Source of the DNA: Nymphaea colorata
Taxonomy: Eukaryota; Streptophyta; Magnoliopsida; Nymphaeales; Nymphaeaceae
Reading direction: 5' to 3'
DNA: 64,000 nucleotides
NCBI RefSeq assembly: GCF_008831285.2
Contig: NC_045140.1
Coordinates: 7,870,505-7,934,504 of the forward strand
How positions within the stretch are numbered: the stretch's first letter is position 1; each line of letters begins with the position of its first letter. The translations under genes were made by a program, and so were the position numbers. Shown one piece after another: positions 46,491 through 57,460 of this stretch. The notes beneath the pieces were generated by a model. That model was given only the letters and a program-made list of their open reading frames with translations. It had not been told where the DNA came from and searched no databases.

Positions 46491-47350
46491 ATGATTTCTA
46501 AAGTGGGAGCCTTAGAACTTGCCAAGACTGAGAAGCTCAATGGAACCAACTTCCATGCATCGAAACGGAAGATCATGTTGGTCATGACTCTCGAGAGGCT
46601 GATCTACGTAATCAACAAACCTTTCCCACTTCAGGAGACAAGCCTACGGATGAGGAAAAGAGAGCATATGATGCCTTTGAGACTGATAACTTGATGGCTA
46701 AAACCATCATATTAACCTTCATGGAAGATGACCTGATTAGGGTATTTGAGGACTATTCAACTGCTTGACAACATCTCCTCGAAGTATAGCACCACTACTA
46801 TGATGTATGTTCAGGTGCTCATAGACCAATATAATTCATATAAAATGAAAGAGTCAGATAGAGTTGTTGACCATGTTACCAAGATGTTGGCCATGGTTAA
46901 GACTTAGTTGTAGTAGGAAATGTGACATTTGACAACATTTAGATTTGTACGATTCTGAATAGCCTACCTTCTTCTTGGATATGACAGTCACTGTTATGAG
47001 TTCTCAGTTTGACACTCTAACTTTAGAGAAGCTTCCCATTCAGTTAGTCATTCAACAAGAACACTAAGAGAAAGAATGCAAAGTTAATGACAATCCAAGA
47101 TAAACCTACCAGTAGTCATGTGCTTGTATGACCCAAGCAATTTAAAATGAAAAACTATGGCAAGTTTAAGGGCAATTTTATAAGTAATCAGAGGCTTCAA
47201 TGAGCTATAGTAAAATGCTACAGATGCGAAAAGTCTGGACACATCAAGAAGAACTGTAGGACAAAGTTTCTAAATAGAAAGAACAACAATGGTTATGACA
47301 ACAACAACAACAAGAAAGATCAAGGGAACTTCAATAGAGAAGTCATTTGT
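46491..47350 (+). pseudogene. copia gag with CCHC knuckle
   Basis: Start ATG 46491: MISKVGALELAKTEKLNGTN begins a copia gag, followed by frames broken near 46640-46770. One intact CCHC knuckle, CYRCEKSGHIKKNC, lies at about 47216-47257, then an Asn-rich linker. Gag would form the virus-like particle. Several stops and frameshifts. Confidence 0.8.
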
Positions 47351-47353
47351 GTT

Positions 47354-48125
47354 GTGTCAGATTATTTATTTGTAGATAGAGATCTGAATGGCCGGTGGGT
47401 AGATTCAGGGGCTACCCATCACATCGCCAAAACGAAAGAACGTATGATTTATATGGAAGACCTGGGTCTAAGAGTTCAAAAGGTTTATATGGAAAATAAC
47501 TCATACTATGATGTTATGGGAGTCAGGTCATATTGTCTAAACGTTAGGGGCACCAGTGTCATTTTTAATGAAACTTTGTATGTTCCCTTCATGAGGATAG
47601 AAGACTCATTGGGAGTAAATGGGTGCTAAAGAAAAAGTATAAAGCTGACGGATCAGACAAGAAATTTAAAGCAAAACTGATGGTGAAAGGTTTTTCACAA
47701 AAGAAATGAATTGATTATTCAGAAACATATTCACAAGTTGCAAATTTTGTATCAATTAGAATTATTCTTGCTATAGCAGTCTTCTATGACTTGAATGTCT
47801 GTGAGATGAATGTGAAGACTACTTTTTTGAATGGTGAGTTAAAAGAAACCATATATATAACTCAACACAAAGATACATCATCAAAGAAATGAAGACAAAA
47901 TATACAAGTTGAATTAATCACTGTACAGTTTGAAGCAGTCTCCTAAACAATGGTACTTTGTCTTTCATAAGGTAATCACAGAGCTTGGATACGTATTAAA
48001 TCAGTTAAGCCACTATGTATATGTCTGGAAAAGTGGGAGTCTCATTTGCATCCTATCACTATATTTCAATGACATTTTGTTGACTACAAATGATAACAAT
48101 ATGATACTCAAAACAAAGACTTAAG
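47354..48125 (+). pseudogene. copia protease fused to reverse transcriptase by loss of integrase
   Basis: The protease shows RWVDSGATHHIAKTKERM with the catalytic DSG. At about 47610 the sequence jumps straight to the start of the RT (KWVLKKKYKADGSDKKFKAK, IDYSETYSQVANFVSIRIIL, MNVKTTFLNGELKETIYI). The gag-pre-integrase and integrase regions, normally over 1 kb, are missing. The RT active site reads YFNDIL in place of YVDDIL. Stops occur at about 47707 and 47890. Confidence 0.8.
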
Positions 48126-48995
48126 CTAAACGAGAAGTTCGAAATGAAGGACAAGTGTGATACATCCTATATGCTAGGAGTAAAGATCACTCGAGATAGA
48201 GATTCGAAAATTCTAAGTTTGAGCCAAGAACGATATATTGATTATACTTTAAAAAAGTTTTGCATGCAAGATTGCAAATTTATTGGAACTCACATTGCTA
48301 AATGAACAAATCTAAGCAAAGTGATTATCCTAGCGAATGACAACAAAAATTAAATGTTCTATATGCTTAGGTTGTCAGTAGCTTAATGTATCTATGTTAT
48401 GTACAAGACCAGACATAAGCTTTCATATTGGTCTTGTAAACCGCTACCAAAGTAATCCTGATTTGCCTCACTAGCAAGTAGTTAAAAGAATTTTTCGATA
48501 TATTAAAATAACAAAATGACTGAAGTTGTCCTACCAAGCCGATGAGCTAACTCTAGTTGGCTATTCCGACGCAGATTTTGTTGGCTATAAAGATGACGGT
48601 AAGTCCACATATGGATATGTTTTTCTTTTTAGAGATAGAGCAATAGCATGGTCCTATAAAAAATAGGGATATGTTACTCTGTACACACGAGAAGAGAATA
48701 TGTAGTACGCAATGTCGTTAGTACCTTTGCTGTTTTGATAAATTGGTTCCTAAAGACTTGAAGTTAGATCTTGATCATGAACCAGTTCAACTGTACTGTG
48801 ATAATCAAGCAGATATATTTTTCATTAGAAATTGAGTTGTTAGCTCAAAGAGTAAATATATAATGACAAAATATCATTATGTTCATAAAATGATTGAGCA
48901 AAATGAAATCTTACTTGATTACATGTCTACCAATGTTATGGTTGCTGATTCCTTAACTAAGCATGTAGTCCATATGAGACTAAGATATAATTGAA
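48126..48995 (+). pseudogene. copia RT end and RNase H
   Basis: Fragments in order: EKFEMKDKCDTSYMLGVKIT-like (about 48137-48200), YSDADFVGYKDDGKSTYGYV (about 48566), YCDNQADIFFIRN (about 48795) and MVADSLTKHV (about 48938), the standard end of copia pol. Several stops. Confidence 0.78.
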
Positions 48996-49156
48996 AGGTT
49001 GTGATGGAAAGCCATTTAATGGAAAACCTCGTTAGGAATCTTGAACAAAATTCAAGTTACGATGGATAAATCAATTGTAGAAAACTGCGTAACTAAAGAT
49101 AGAGGAAACCTACACATAATGGAAGTAAACTAATGGTCTCATGGCCAAGTAAGAGA

Positions 49157-49336
49157 TATTGAATAGTAGCGTTGAGCCCTATCTCAACATCTCGTAACTG
49201 TGAGGGGGCCACTTGCAGTAACGAGATAAACTTGAAAACTATTTTCTCAAAAAATATTATTATCAAATAAATCAAGATTTGTCGATTACCTATTTCACTC
49301 CAACAATCTCTCCTGACCTAACCGCCTGCTGGGCTC
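49157..49336 (+). repeat. copia 3' LTR fragment
   Basis: About 180 bp similar to 20194-20385 in the same orientation, located just after the RNase H end, where a 3' LTR belongs. Similarity stops after CCTGCTGGGCTCC, so the rest of the LTR is lost or replaced. Confidence 0.6.
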
Positions 49337-50780
49337 CTTAGCTCTTTGATGGTGACTTGAATAAGTTGGAGATGCTCCTCAAGAGTCTATCACAAGCTCC
49401 TCCAAGGTCTCCTCTAGTTGGAAATGAAGGTTTGGAGTAGAAGATTAAGAAAACCACATAAGTAAAATTAAACAAGAAAAAGAAGAGAATAAGAAATCAA
49501 GAAGAAGAGAGAGAGGACTCAAAGACTTGAAAATATGATGGATTTTTTTTCATGTTAAATGAAATAAATGAGGAGGTATTTATAAAGGAAGGAGGCTCAA
49601 GGGCATTGTGGACTTTTTAAAAATAAAATTAGACATTAACTAGTCATTATTGGCTTAAAAATAACTTAAAAACCATATGAGGGTCAAATCTATCCAAAAA
49701 TAGGTTGACTGGAGGGTTGATCGTGCCAGAGAGTAGGCTGCCCACCCAAGGCTTACCCAGCCTAGGCCTGGCCCACTACAAAGCCTAAACAGGCTGAGCT
49801 GGCCCGCCACAAGCCCATTCTGGCCTGTGCTAACGGCCGCAGGCCTAGCTTGGCCTGGCCAGGCCAGGCTACACTAGGCCTTGCAAGTTTAAAACTGGCC
49901 GGGCCAGGCCAGCCGCATCAGGCTTGGCAATGCCAGAACTGGCCAGCCAGGACAATGCCAAGCAGCTAGGGCTGGCCAGGCAAAGCTTGGTCTGCCATGT
50001 TGGCTGTGGGCCCCACAAATGGTATTTTTGTATTTTGTAAAAAAAAGTTATTTTTGAAAAAGAAATGATATTTCAAGAAAACCAAAGGGCATTTTGAAAA
50101 ATTCAATAATATTTTCAAAAAATTAAGGGTATTCTGAGAATCTTTAATTAGAAACTATTGGTATTTGGAAAAGATTATAATGTCTCAACACTTGGTCTGG
50201 GAATGATTCGTGACTTGCATTTAAATCTGAATATGGATCAAGCTCTCAGATTTGGAGCTGAATCTGGATCAAAGCTTAGAATAGATAAAAAATAATACAT
50301 TTGTATTTGGATCTTGAATTTGGATCTAAAACTCTGATTTGGTTCTAAATCTCAGATTTAGATTTGGATTGAGGTAAAAACATGGAATTGGATCTAAGTT
50401 TGGATCTAGATTAAGAATTTCGAAGCAAACGAGGATATGGATCTAGATTTTGGATCTTGGGTTCCAATCGGGTCTGGATTGATACAAAGGCACAAATTGG
50501 GATCAAATGAGTCAAGAATTGAGATTTGGATCAAGGTCTAGATCTAAAGATCTGTTGTGAAACCAATTTTAGAATTTGGATTGGATATAGATCTATTTTG
50601 GATCTAGTTTGAATCTAAGGATCTATTTTAAATCTAGGGCTCTATTTTGGATCTAGGGCTTGGCTTTGAATCTGGATTTGGATCTAACGATTTGTTTTAG
50701 GCTTCCCTATGAGTTTTTGAACTGGATCCAGTTTGAATTATAGAATAAATTTAAATTGAGATTGAACTTTGTGTCCAAAG
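49337..50780. repeat. unassigned repetitive sequence: GGCCAGGCC-rich and GGATCT-rich blocks
   Basis: No gene recognised. A TATAAATA motif on the minus strand at 49577-49584 lies in sequence that could be an LTR promoter. The block 49725-50010 is full of TGGCCAGGCC and GCCTGGCC motifs. The block 50200-50760 repeats variants of GGATCTGGATTTGGATCTAA about every 12-20 bp. The family is unknown. Confidence 0.55.
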
Positions 50781-50829
50781 TCTATATGTCCCAACTATAG
50801 TTGATAGCCAATAAAGAAAAATTGACCAT

Positions 50830-51062
50830 AATTAAGAAAATTGAAGTGTTTGAAGCCGAAAATACTTGAAGGCTATTGTAAAGTTATCAAAAAAATGTTC
50901 AAAAAATGTTAAACATAGAATTTTGACAAAATTGGGGTGATTACATCTCTGTAAGTAAATAGAGCCAAATAAATATGGAGTAATCATCAATAAAAACCAT
51001 GTAATAGTTGATTTATCCATGCTTACATTAGGGGCTTGTCCCCACACATCTGAACAGATCAT
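50830..51062 (-). pseudogene. copia integrase core fragment
   Basis: Minus-strand SDVWGQAPNVSMD then FLLMITPYLFGSIYL and IAFKYFR resemble the start of the copia integrase core (HSDVWGPA..., the first catalytic Asp). Truncated after this point. Confidence 0.7.
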
Positions 51063-51086
51063 CTAAAGAATGCATTATATTTATAA

Positions 51087-51560
51087 TCAGTCATAAAAAA
51101 GTAAAGCATGCAACTTGCTACATAAACATGCATCACAAAAATTGTTTATAGTGTCTAAATCAAGAACAAGAAGTTTAAAACTTTGAACAGTAGACTTCAC
51201 TATGGAATGAAAGGGATGGCTGAACCTCTCATGCCATCCTCCTAAAGACACACAAGCACCATAGAAAGTAGCGCTGTTCGACTTTTGTAGTTGCACTAGC
51301 TGAGGATGTTGAATATGATAAAGTTCACGCTTCCTAGTCCCTCTAAGCATCTCCTTTCATGTGGATTGAGCTTTCAAAATACACTCATTTGTTGTCCATG
51401 CAAAACTTGTTAACAAAAAACAGCTTATGAACCATATGAGGAGCATAAAAAACATTATGCAAACACATATTTGAGAAAATTAAGTTTAAAGAATGCATTA
51501 TTGATGACTCTATGAGTCACACATAAGTCATTACCGATCTTGATTCTATCATTTAAGTGT
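51087..51560 (-). pseudogene. copia protease end and gag-pre-integrase region
   Basis: Minus-strand VFYAPHMVHKLFFVNKFCMD (about 51470-51410) matches the LxVPxLxxNLLSV block downstream of copia protease. The ORF 51350-51087 shows LYHIQHPQLV, ATFYGACVSLGGWHERFSHP and CDACLCSKLH, the gag_pre-integrs pattern with the integrase zinc site. Confidence 0.75.
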
Positions 51561-51572
51561 AGAAATCATAGA

Positions 51573-51723
51573 TAAGCCTGGTCACTGGGCCGGGCCACTG
51601 CCCGATACCCGGCCCGATTCTTAACCGGCTGATCTTATGGGGCCCGGCCTGGCCCGCTAATTAAGAGGTCGGGCACAGGCTTGATTATGTGTTCCACAAG
51701 GGCTCGAGAAGCCTGATAACTTG

Positions 51724-51760
<37 letters not shown>

Positions 51761-52545
51761 CATTGGTTAGGGTTTTCGGTTTCATAACTTCGTTTCAATG
51801 TTTCATACTTTCATTCTCCCTGTGTCGCCGAACGCCTCCTCCGGTCCTCCCGTTGCCCATCGGCTTGTCCTCCCGTCGCCCATCGGCTTGTCCTCCCCGT
51901 CGCCCATCGGCTCTGTGACTGCCGACTACTTCCTTGCCATCACCACCAGTGCCGATGTTGCTGCAGTTGCGCCTAGACCTGACGCTCAGCTGCCTCACAA
52001 AGTTGGGAGGGAATCTGAAGATGAAGGACAACGACATCCCTGCTGCCATCAAGAGCGGTGATGATGACAAAGAGGAGCTGATTTGCTTTCTTTGAGTCCT
52101 CTGGAAGGAGGATGAGCTGGACAGTAGTTCAGGCTCAGATCGACAGTCGAAGGAGGAGGATGAGGAGGAAGAAGACATGAAGGCGCAAAATTTCCTCCGA
52201 GGAACCTGGCACAGCAGCTGGACATGGCCATCTCAACCCTCCTCTCAATCTCTTACCCAGTAAATCCGAGCCTCACGCTTCCTTACGCAACCCTAAACAC
52301 CCTTTCCTTTCTCCCTTCCCAACCTCGCTCGGCCTCATCTGTGTTGGGATGGTCGTTCATATACACAAAATAATGGAGAGAGAGAAACCAGCCCGGCCCA
52401 TTAATAATCGGGCCGGGCGGGGCCTAGGGCATAAGCTCAAGCCCAAGGCCCTGCCTGGTCTGATTAATGGGGCTAACCTGATACATTGCTTGGGCTTAAA
52501 TTTGAACATTTTTATAGGCTTGGCCCGGCTAGATGCCCAACCCTA
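51573..52545. mobile_element. non-autonomous hAT element, GGGCCGGGCC family (~970 bp)
   Basis: Left end TAAGCCTGGTCACTGGGCCG and right end TAGGGTTGGGCATCTAGCCG (reverse complement) match the TIRs of the element at 40715-46269. Internal GC-rich sequence (CCCATCGGCTTGTCCTCC) also resembles that element's leader. Flanking 8-mers ATCATAGA (51565-51572) and ACCGTGGA (52546-52553) differ only by three C/T or G/A transitions, as expected for a decayed TSD. No transposase. An open stretch at about 51990-52180 is unrecognised. Confidence 0.78.
51726..51758. repeat. (TA)n microsatellite
   Basis: TA tract inside the non-autonomous hAT element. Confidence 0.9.
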
Positions 52546-52552
52546 ACCGTGG

Positions 52553-52590
52553 ACACTTAAAGAATCCAAATACACTTAAAGAATCCAAAT
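52553..52590. repeat. 19-bp tandem duplication
   Basis: ACACTTAAAGAATCCAAAT occurs twice in a row next to the hAT right flank. Confidence 0.85.
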
Positions 52591-52639
52591 TGATGGCTAG
52601 CATCTGTGTTCAAGAACCAATTTTCTATCAAGCACGTGT

Positions 52640-53540
52640 AGAGCTGAAACATGATAGGTGCTAGCTTCATTGTTGCTATTGTTTGAACTTCAGGAAATCC
52701 TTTTTTTAAAGCATGCCTTTGGCGAGTGGGCTGGTTGTCATAGAATTGACAAACTACCCGCAGTTTATTTGATTAGTTTCCACGTCCCCCGTTATTTATG
52801 CCATGGCCACAACCTCTACCCCAGAAAGAATTCTGTTGGCAAATAAAATATGCTACCTTGTTTTCTGAATTATACTAATATTGGCAGCCGGAGAAGGTAT
52901 AGCATCCGTGCTGGCTTCTTAATATTTGAGTTGGGCATCCTGTGTCAACCCATGGAGTTCGGCCAGAGTGATGGCATTGGGTCTAGTTGAGCTAGATGTT
53001 TTAAACACTAGGTACTTGGTAGAAAAACCTCTATGTGGAGATTTCTGTTTTCCTCATCTGCGGCTTAGAGGCCGTAGTCAACTGGTCGACAAGCATCTTG
53101 ACTTTGAAAAATTATTCATCAATAGCCATAATTTCTTTTCTAAGACTTTGAAGTTGTTTTTTCAACTGCATGACCTTGGACCTAGGATGTGCCCATAGGT
53201 TCTCTTTAAAAAATTTCATACCAATGATTTGAACATAGACTGATTATGTCAAAGAGGATATGATCGAACTTAGCAGAAGCTGGTCATGACACATCCATAT
53301 AGCGTATTCAAGATTAATTTTTTCAGCCCTCCCTTTATAACTTTCAGCGGATATGGTTTAGTACCATCCATCATGCCATATAGATCATAAGACCTCATAA
53401 AGGGAGTGCACTGGGTCTCCCATAATAAGTAAATATGGGCATTATTTAGAAAAGTTTGCCAATTAGAGGGAATTTGCAGAGTTGGCTGAATACTTAGCTG
53501 GTTAGACGAATCTGATGGTGCCATGAGAGCAAGTCTAAGA
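52640..53540 (-). pseudogene. copia gag (minus strand)
   Basis: Minus strand 53524-53270 begins MAPSDSSNQLSIQ and shows WETQCTPFMRSYDLYGMMDG then TKPYP, typical of copia gag (UBN2 type). Farther down, broken frames lead to a Gly/Arg-rich stretch and a degraded zinc knuckle (VCQFYDNQPTRQRHAL) near 52760-52700 that has lost its second Cys. Confidence 0.75.
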
Positions 53541-53607
53541 CCAGCAGAGGAAGAAGAAGAAAACTACAACAGTTGGTCAAACACGAGCAGCTGAGGATGA
53601 GAGCGTT

Positions 53608-53620
53608 GGCTCTAATACCA
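53608..53620 (-). promoter_or_regulatory. copia primer-binding site (tRNA-iMet type)
   Basis: Minus-strand TGGTATTAGAGCC, one transition from TGGTATCAGAGCC. LTR-like sequence starts about 10 bp to the right. Confidence 0.75.
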
Positions 53621-53628
53621 AATCAAAA

Positions 53629-53860
53629 TGATGCCACACACAAAAAAGATATTTTAACATGGTTTAGGGCCCTCGTCCCTTACGTGCACGATACTTCCTC
53701 TTTGCTCTTCATCAAGAGGTTTCATGAAAATAAAAAGAGAGAACACTATGGCAGGACATGAGATTGTCTCCTTGATTTTTGATATGATGTTGCAAGGACA
53801 ATGATAATTGCTACAAGTTGTTATTCTTTCTTTAACAGCTCGATCTTCTATCCTAATCAT
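53629..53860 (-). repeat. copia LTR (approximate right edge)
   Basis: Sequence on the LTR side of the PBS. The part 53725-53845 is related to 16975-17100. The outer end could not be fixed; it may extend beyond 53860. Confidence 0.5.
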
Positions 53861-54733
53861 GATGGTGTGTGGCCTCCATTTTGTTAGTATCGTTTATCAA
53901 TATTTTTTTAACTTCCTTCGTTGATTGGCTTGCCTCCATAATTATTACCATCAATTTGCTTGGTGATTTTTCCTTCATGATTGGCAAGATATTATCACTG
54001 ATTTCCTCAATCCAAATATGCATGCATTGGATCTGCATTCAATATTCTAACATAGACTGTGTGGGGGTGAACAAGCCCAAGTAAATATTCTGTTTATGTT
54101 ATGGCCACTAATTCATGTCTGTTTCATATTTTCTTATTGTTTACAAATTTATGTGAACTCATATAAACTCATAAGAAGTAACCGATGGTTTCAAAAACAA
54201 GTTGTATATTGTTAAGTCACACTCAGTGGCCTCAAACTCAAGGTTGAATCAAGTTTAAGCTCAGTACATTAAAATCAAACAGTTCACAAACCAAGCCTGA
54301 ACAAGCTGCTTTTATCATTGAATGGACATGGCTTTCTCATGATGATCATGATCAGAGTTTAAGCTACTTAAAATAAATTAAAGAACTAACCTGGACATGA
54401 TTTGTGCAACTTGTTTGGCTCAGTTCTCAGGCTTAGATGCAACCTTCCCTGGTTAAATGTCAACAGAATCTTATATATTGGCAATGCAAAATTGTATCAT
54501 ATTTACTAAGATGAATGATATCGGCACTATGATTTTTTCTTATTTTAAATTCATGTTAGGACACTTCTAATTAATCTTTAAAATGGGAAAGATAAGAGAA
54601 AATATGCTATGTGGGCTGATGCTTATTAGTGAAAAAATTGATCTGGTACTGGTACTGAGGATCTCCCAAAATGGTTTGATAACCACGTCACTCTCGTTCC
54701 AACTCTTTTGCAGGTCGAACCTCATGACCTCAC
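53861..54733. other. no gene recognised
   Basis: AT-rich sequence with short ORFs only; no repeat boundary or coding motif identified. Confidence 0.5.
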
Positions 54734-54736
54734 TAA

Positions 54737-55360
54737 CGCTTTATTTGTATAGAAGGAAAGAAAGGAGTGGAAAGGAAAGGAAAGATAGGGAAAGAAAATG
54801 GAAAAAAAAGGAAAAGAAAAAGAAAGGAAAAAAAAAAAGTGATTATAAAACTTGTTTGGATAAAAAGGAAAAAAATGATAAAATTTATATTACTTTATAA
54901 TGATACCCTTAATATTTAATTCTAAAGGTGTACAAGAAACACAATGAATAGTGACAACTCACTGTCCAACGGTGGCGATGGTGACTCCAGCGATGGTCAG
55001 TATGGTCTGAACAGGGAAGATAAACATGCAAGTCTCGAGCAGTGGTAGGAAGGAAGAGAGAGACAAACTCGATACCCGTCGATGTATTGACCAGCAGCGA
55101 GGAGGAAGAGAAAGAGCCATGCAACATCAAGAGTATACATGGTAGAAATGATAGTCTTTTCTTTTCCCTCTCAATCCCTCTAATTTTAAAGGGATTGAAT
55201 TTACATTAGAGCATCCTTTCCATTTCTTTCCTTTCTTTTCACTTCCTTTGCAACCAAACACATTTTTTATTTTCCTTTCTTTTCCCTTCTTTTTAGTTAA
55301 TCAATCAAACAAATGATTGATTGTTCAATCCCTTTCATTTCCTTTCATCCAAACAGGGTG
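54737..55360. mobile_element. Tourist-like MITE (624 bp)
   Basis: The right end reads CACCCTGTTTGGATGAAAGG in reverse complement. The left end, CGCTTTATTTGTATAGAAGG, is a diverged counterpart. Both are followed by GGAAAGGAAA-rich subterminal sequence, giving a long imperfect inverted repeat. TAA flanks both sides (54734-54736 and 55361-55363), the 3-bp TSD of PIF/Harbinger (Tourist) MITEs. No coding capacity. Confidence 0.72.
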
Positions 55361-55363
55361 TAA

Positions 55364-56510
55364 GATGACGATCAAGTCCCCGATAATTAAGTTGGTCTCA
55401 AGAACTGGTATAATTTGCACAGGAGACGGCTACCAATTCCAATTGCCGGTGAAATCATGTTTACAATACTCGGGCTGTTTTCATCAACTGCAACATCAAC
55501 TTTACATGTTTTCTTATGCCTCATACCTACACAAGTAGGTAAGGCCACTTAAATAGAATGGGCTGCTCAGGAGGAGATGGAGGCATTATAAGTTGGGGTA
55601 AATACAAATGGCCTATAAATAAGATCATCCAATTGATGATGAGCTGTGCCGTACGATGGTACGAGATGCTGCTTGGTGTATCGGGTGCACGACAAATAAT
55701 CTTTGCTCAAGCCAAAGAAAGTCCAGAAAGGTGTTAGACTCTGGTGGGGAATACTAGCGGAAGATGGGACAAAACTACACTCAAGTTCTTGCATCATGGT
55801 TCCCTTGGCAGGCAGTCATTTTCAATATCTGAATGCACCGACAAGGCTTCCTGCAGCATTTTTCTTTAAAAGAACTTGGCTTGCTGAACAAATTCCTTTA
55901 ATGGACCATTTCCAACTGATGGTCCCTAGAAAGACAATGCAGGGTCAAAACAACATCAATGGAATTAATAGAGTTGTAGAGCAGATTGACAAGGCAAAAA
56001 CAATGTAATAAAAAATTCAAGGATTTTAGTCCACATAGTGAATAACAAGCCTGAAGGCCTTGAAACATGGTGTACAGTTAAACTGCAGGAGAAGTCGCAT
56101 TCTGCCTGCAGCAACAGCAAAATCAAGAAAATAAACTGATTACGATGTACCTAACATACGGCTCCAATTTCATGAAAGCCAAGGATTACTGAAGATTAGA
56201 AAAAGAAAAAGGATCAGGCGGAAGTAGATCAACGTTTAAGGTGGCTAAAGATTACAATAAACCGTAGCCAATGACATAATGTTGCAGGAATTGAAATCCA
56301 TATAAACTGCATACAAGTGAAATTATGGTGTATTCACAGTGATTAGACACAAATCGATAGAGAAGCTCTGAGGATTTTATTGTCTATAAAAAATTTATTT
56401 CACAAGCTCATAAGTGAAACAAGCATGCAACTTAAGAATCGTTTTGAACAGACGCAAATGATAAAGATAACTTTAAGCTACACCAGATCACTTGGATAAA
56501 TTCACCATAT
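55364..56510. other. 3' flank of the kinase gene; no further gene recognised
   Basis: Probably includes the 3' UTR of the minus-strand kinase gene. The ORF 55703-56008 on the plus strand has no recognisable motif. Confidence 0.45.
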
Positions 56511-57460
56511 TTACTGGGGAAGTGACTCTGCGATCAAATCATTTCCTGCATCAAAAACAAAAAAACAATGGTCAATTTGTTAACCAAATTTCAGAAATGT
56601 AGATCAAACCATTGGAAGATAGCCCACACAAGGAATGGAGATGAACATTGATAGTCATGATATTTTAATAATTAATTGAATTTTTACAAAAACATTGTAA
56701 GAAAAATTCAAATTTGTAGAAAATTGATAAGTTTTCTATTACTTCTCTAGATTTTTTAACTTACTGACTTCCCCACATTTTCCTGCAAAAAACAATTTTT
56801 CAGTTTAATACCCAAGAAAAGCCTTGCAATAAAGAACCTGATAATTATATTTGTGATGTATGCATGTGCCATAAATGTTTGTTATTACTTGTTAGTCTGT
56901 GCTAGATATATATATATTTGTGTACCTACACACGCGTAGACATACATGCACACCTATATATCTGCAATATACATACATAAACACATGAAGCACAATGTGT
57001 TTCCGTGTATATACAGATGATACACTAAATATAAGCAAGTTTCTTCAATTGTTTTTATTTTCTTTCTAATACTTACGCAGCAGAACCAAGAGGTCCAAGA
57101 CCTGACATGTCAAATCCCTACCAAGAAAGTACATGTGTTTTGTATATGTATATATGCTGTACAAGAGTATGAAAAGAGACAGGGAATTCTTCATGTAATT
57201 TGGAAATTACGATTGCTTTCTGATTCAGAAAAGCTTTATTAGTTTACTAATGCAAATTTTGTTACATAATGCACAAATCAGGAATACAGCATCATTATCA
57301 AAATTAGTCCGAATACAAGGTTACATACCAAGGCAACTTAAATGTTTCTTTCCACCAACCCTGCTTGGCGCAGTATGCACATATCTTATCAAGTCGAACT
57401 ATAATTTCAGAAAATGTTGGTCTAGCCAAAGGCTTAGGATCCCAACACTCCTCAATTAGC
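56511..57460 (-). CDS. integrin-linked-kinase-like protein kinase, C-terminal exons
   Basis: Minus-strand exon 57460-57329 has AG acceptor and GT donor. It encodes LIEECWDPKPLARPTFSEII then VRLDKICAYCAKQGWWKETF and KLP. This is the end (subdomain XI) of a Raf-like Ser/Thr kinase. The GWWK(E/D)TFK tail is specific to plant ILK (ankyrin-repeat, integrin-linked-like) kinases, implicated in stress and nutrient signalling. Two more exons fit in phase: 57117-57077 (donor GTAAGT) and 56545-56511, ending SLPQ and TAA, which extend the tail by about 24 poorly conserved residues; these are less certain. Preceding exons were not found up to 64000, so the upstream intron is at least 6.5 kb and contains the elements at 58700-63551, or this is an isolated fragment. 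Confidence 0.75.

Larger units (their letters stand above)
20194..49340 (+). mobile_element. outer Ty1/copia element, interrupted by gypsy and hAT insertions
   Basis: Proposed outer element of the nest. Its 5' LTR begins TGTTGG at 20194, is cut at 20391 by the gypsy insertion, resumes at 38930, and ends CCAACA at about 39181, directly before a tRNA-iMet-type PBS. The six-base termini are inverted. Internal sequence is split again by the hAT element at 40715-46269. Coding remnants follow at 46491-48995. A copy of the first ~180 bp of the LTR sits at 49157-49336 (degenerate TATTGA start), consistent with a truncated 3' LTR. The chain rests on LTR similarity, PBS position and the two clean insertions. 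The weak points are the long leader (39194-40714) and the lack of the second half of the 3' LTR. Confidence 0.65.
50800..53860 (-). mobile_element. decayed Ty1/copia element (minus strand), split by a hAT derivative
   Basis: Read from right to left: LTR-like sequence (about 53860-53629), PBS (53620-53608), gag (53540-52640), a hAT insertion (52545-51573), the end of protease and the gag-pre-integrase region (51560-51087), and the start of integrase (51062-50830). RT and the left LTR are not recognised. The part at 53725-53845 is related to 16975-17100. Confidence 0.72.

Noticed and set aside
50200-50760. CRISPR-like array (regular GGATCT motif)
   Set aside because: Units are degenerate, spacers are not unique or of constant length, and this is plant nuclear DNA.
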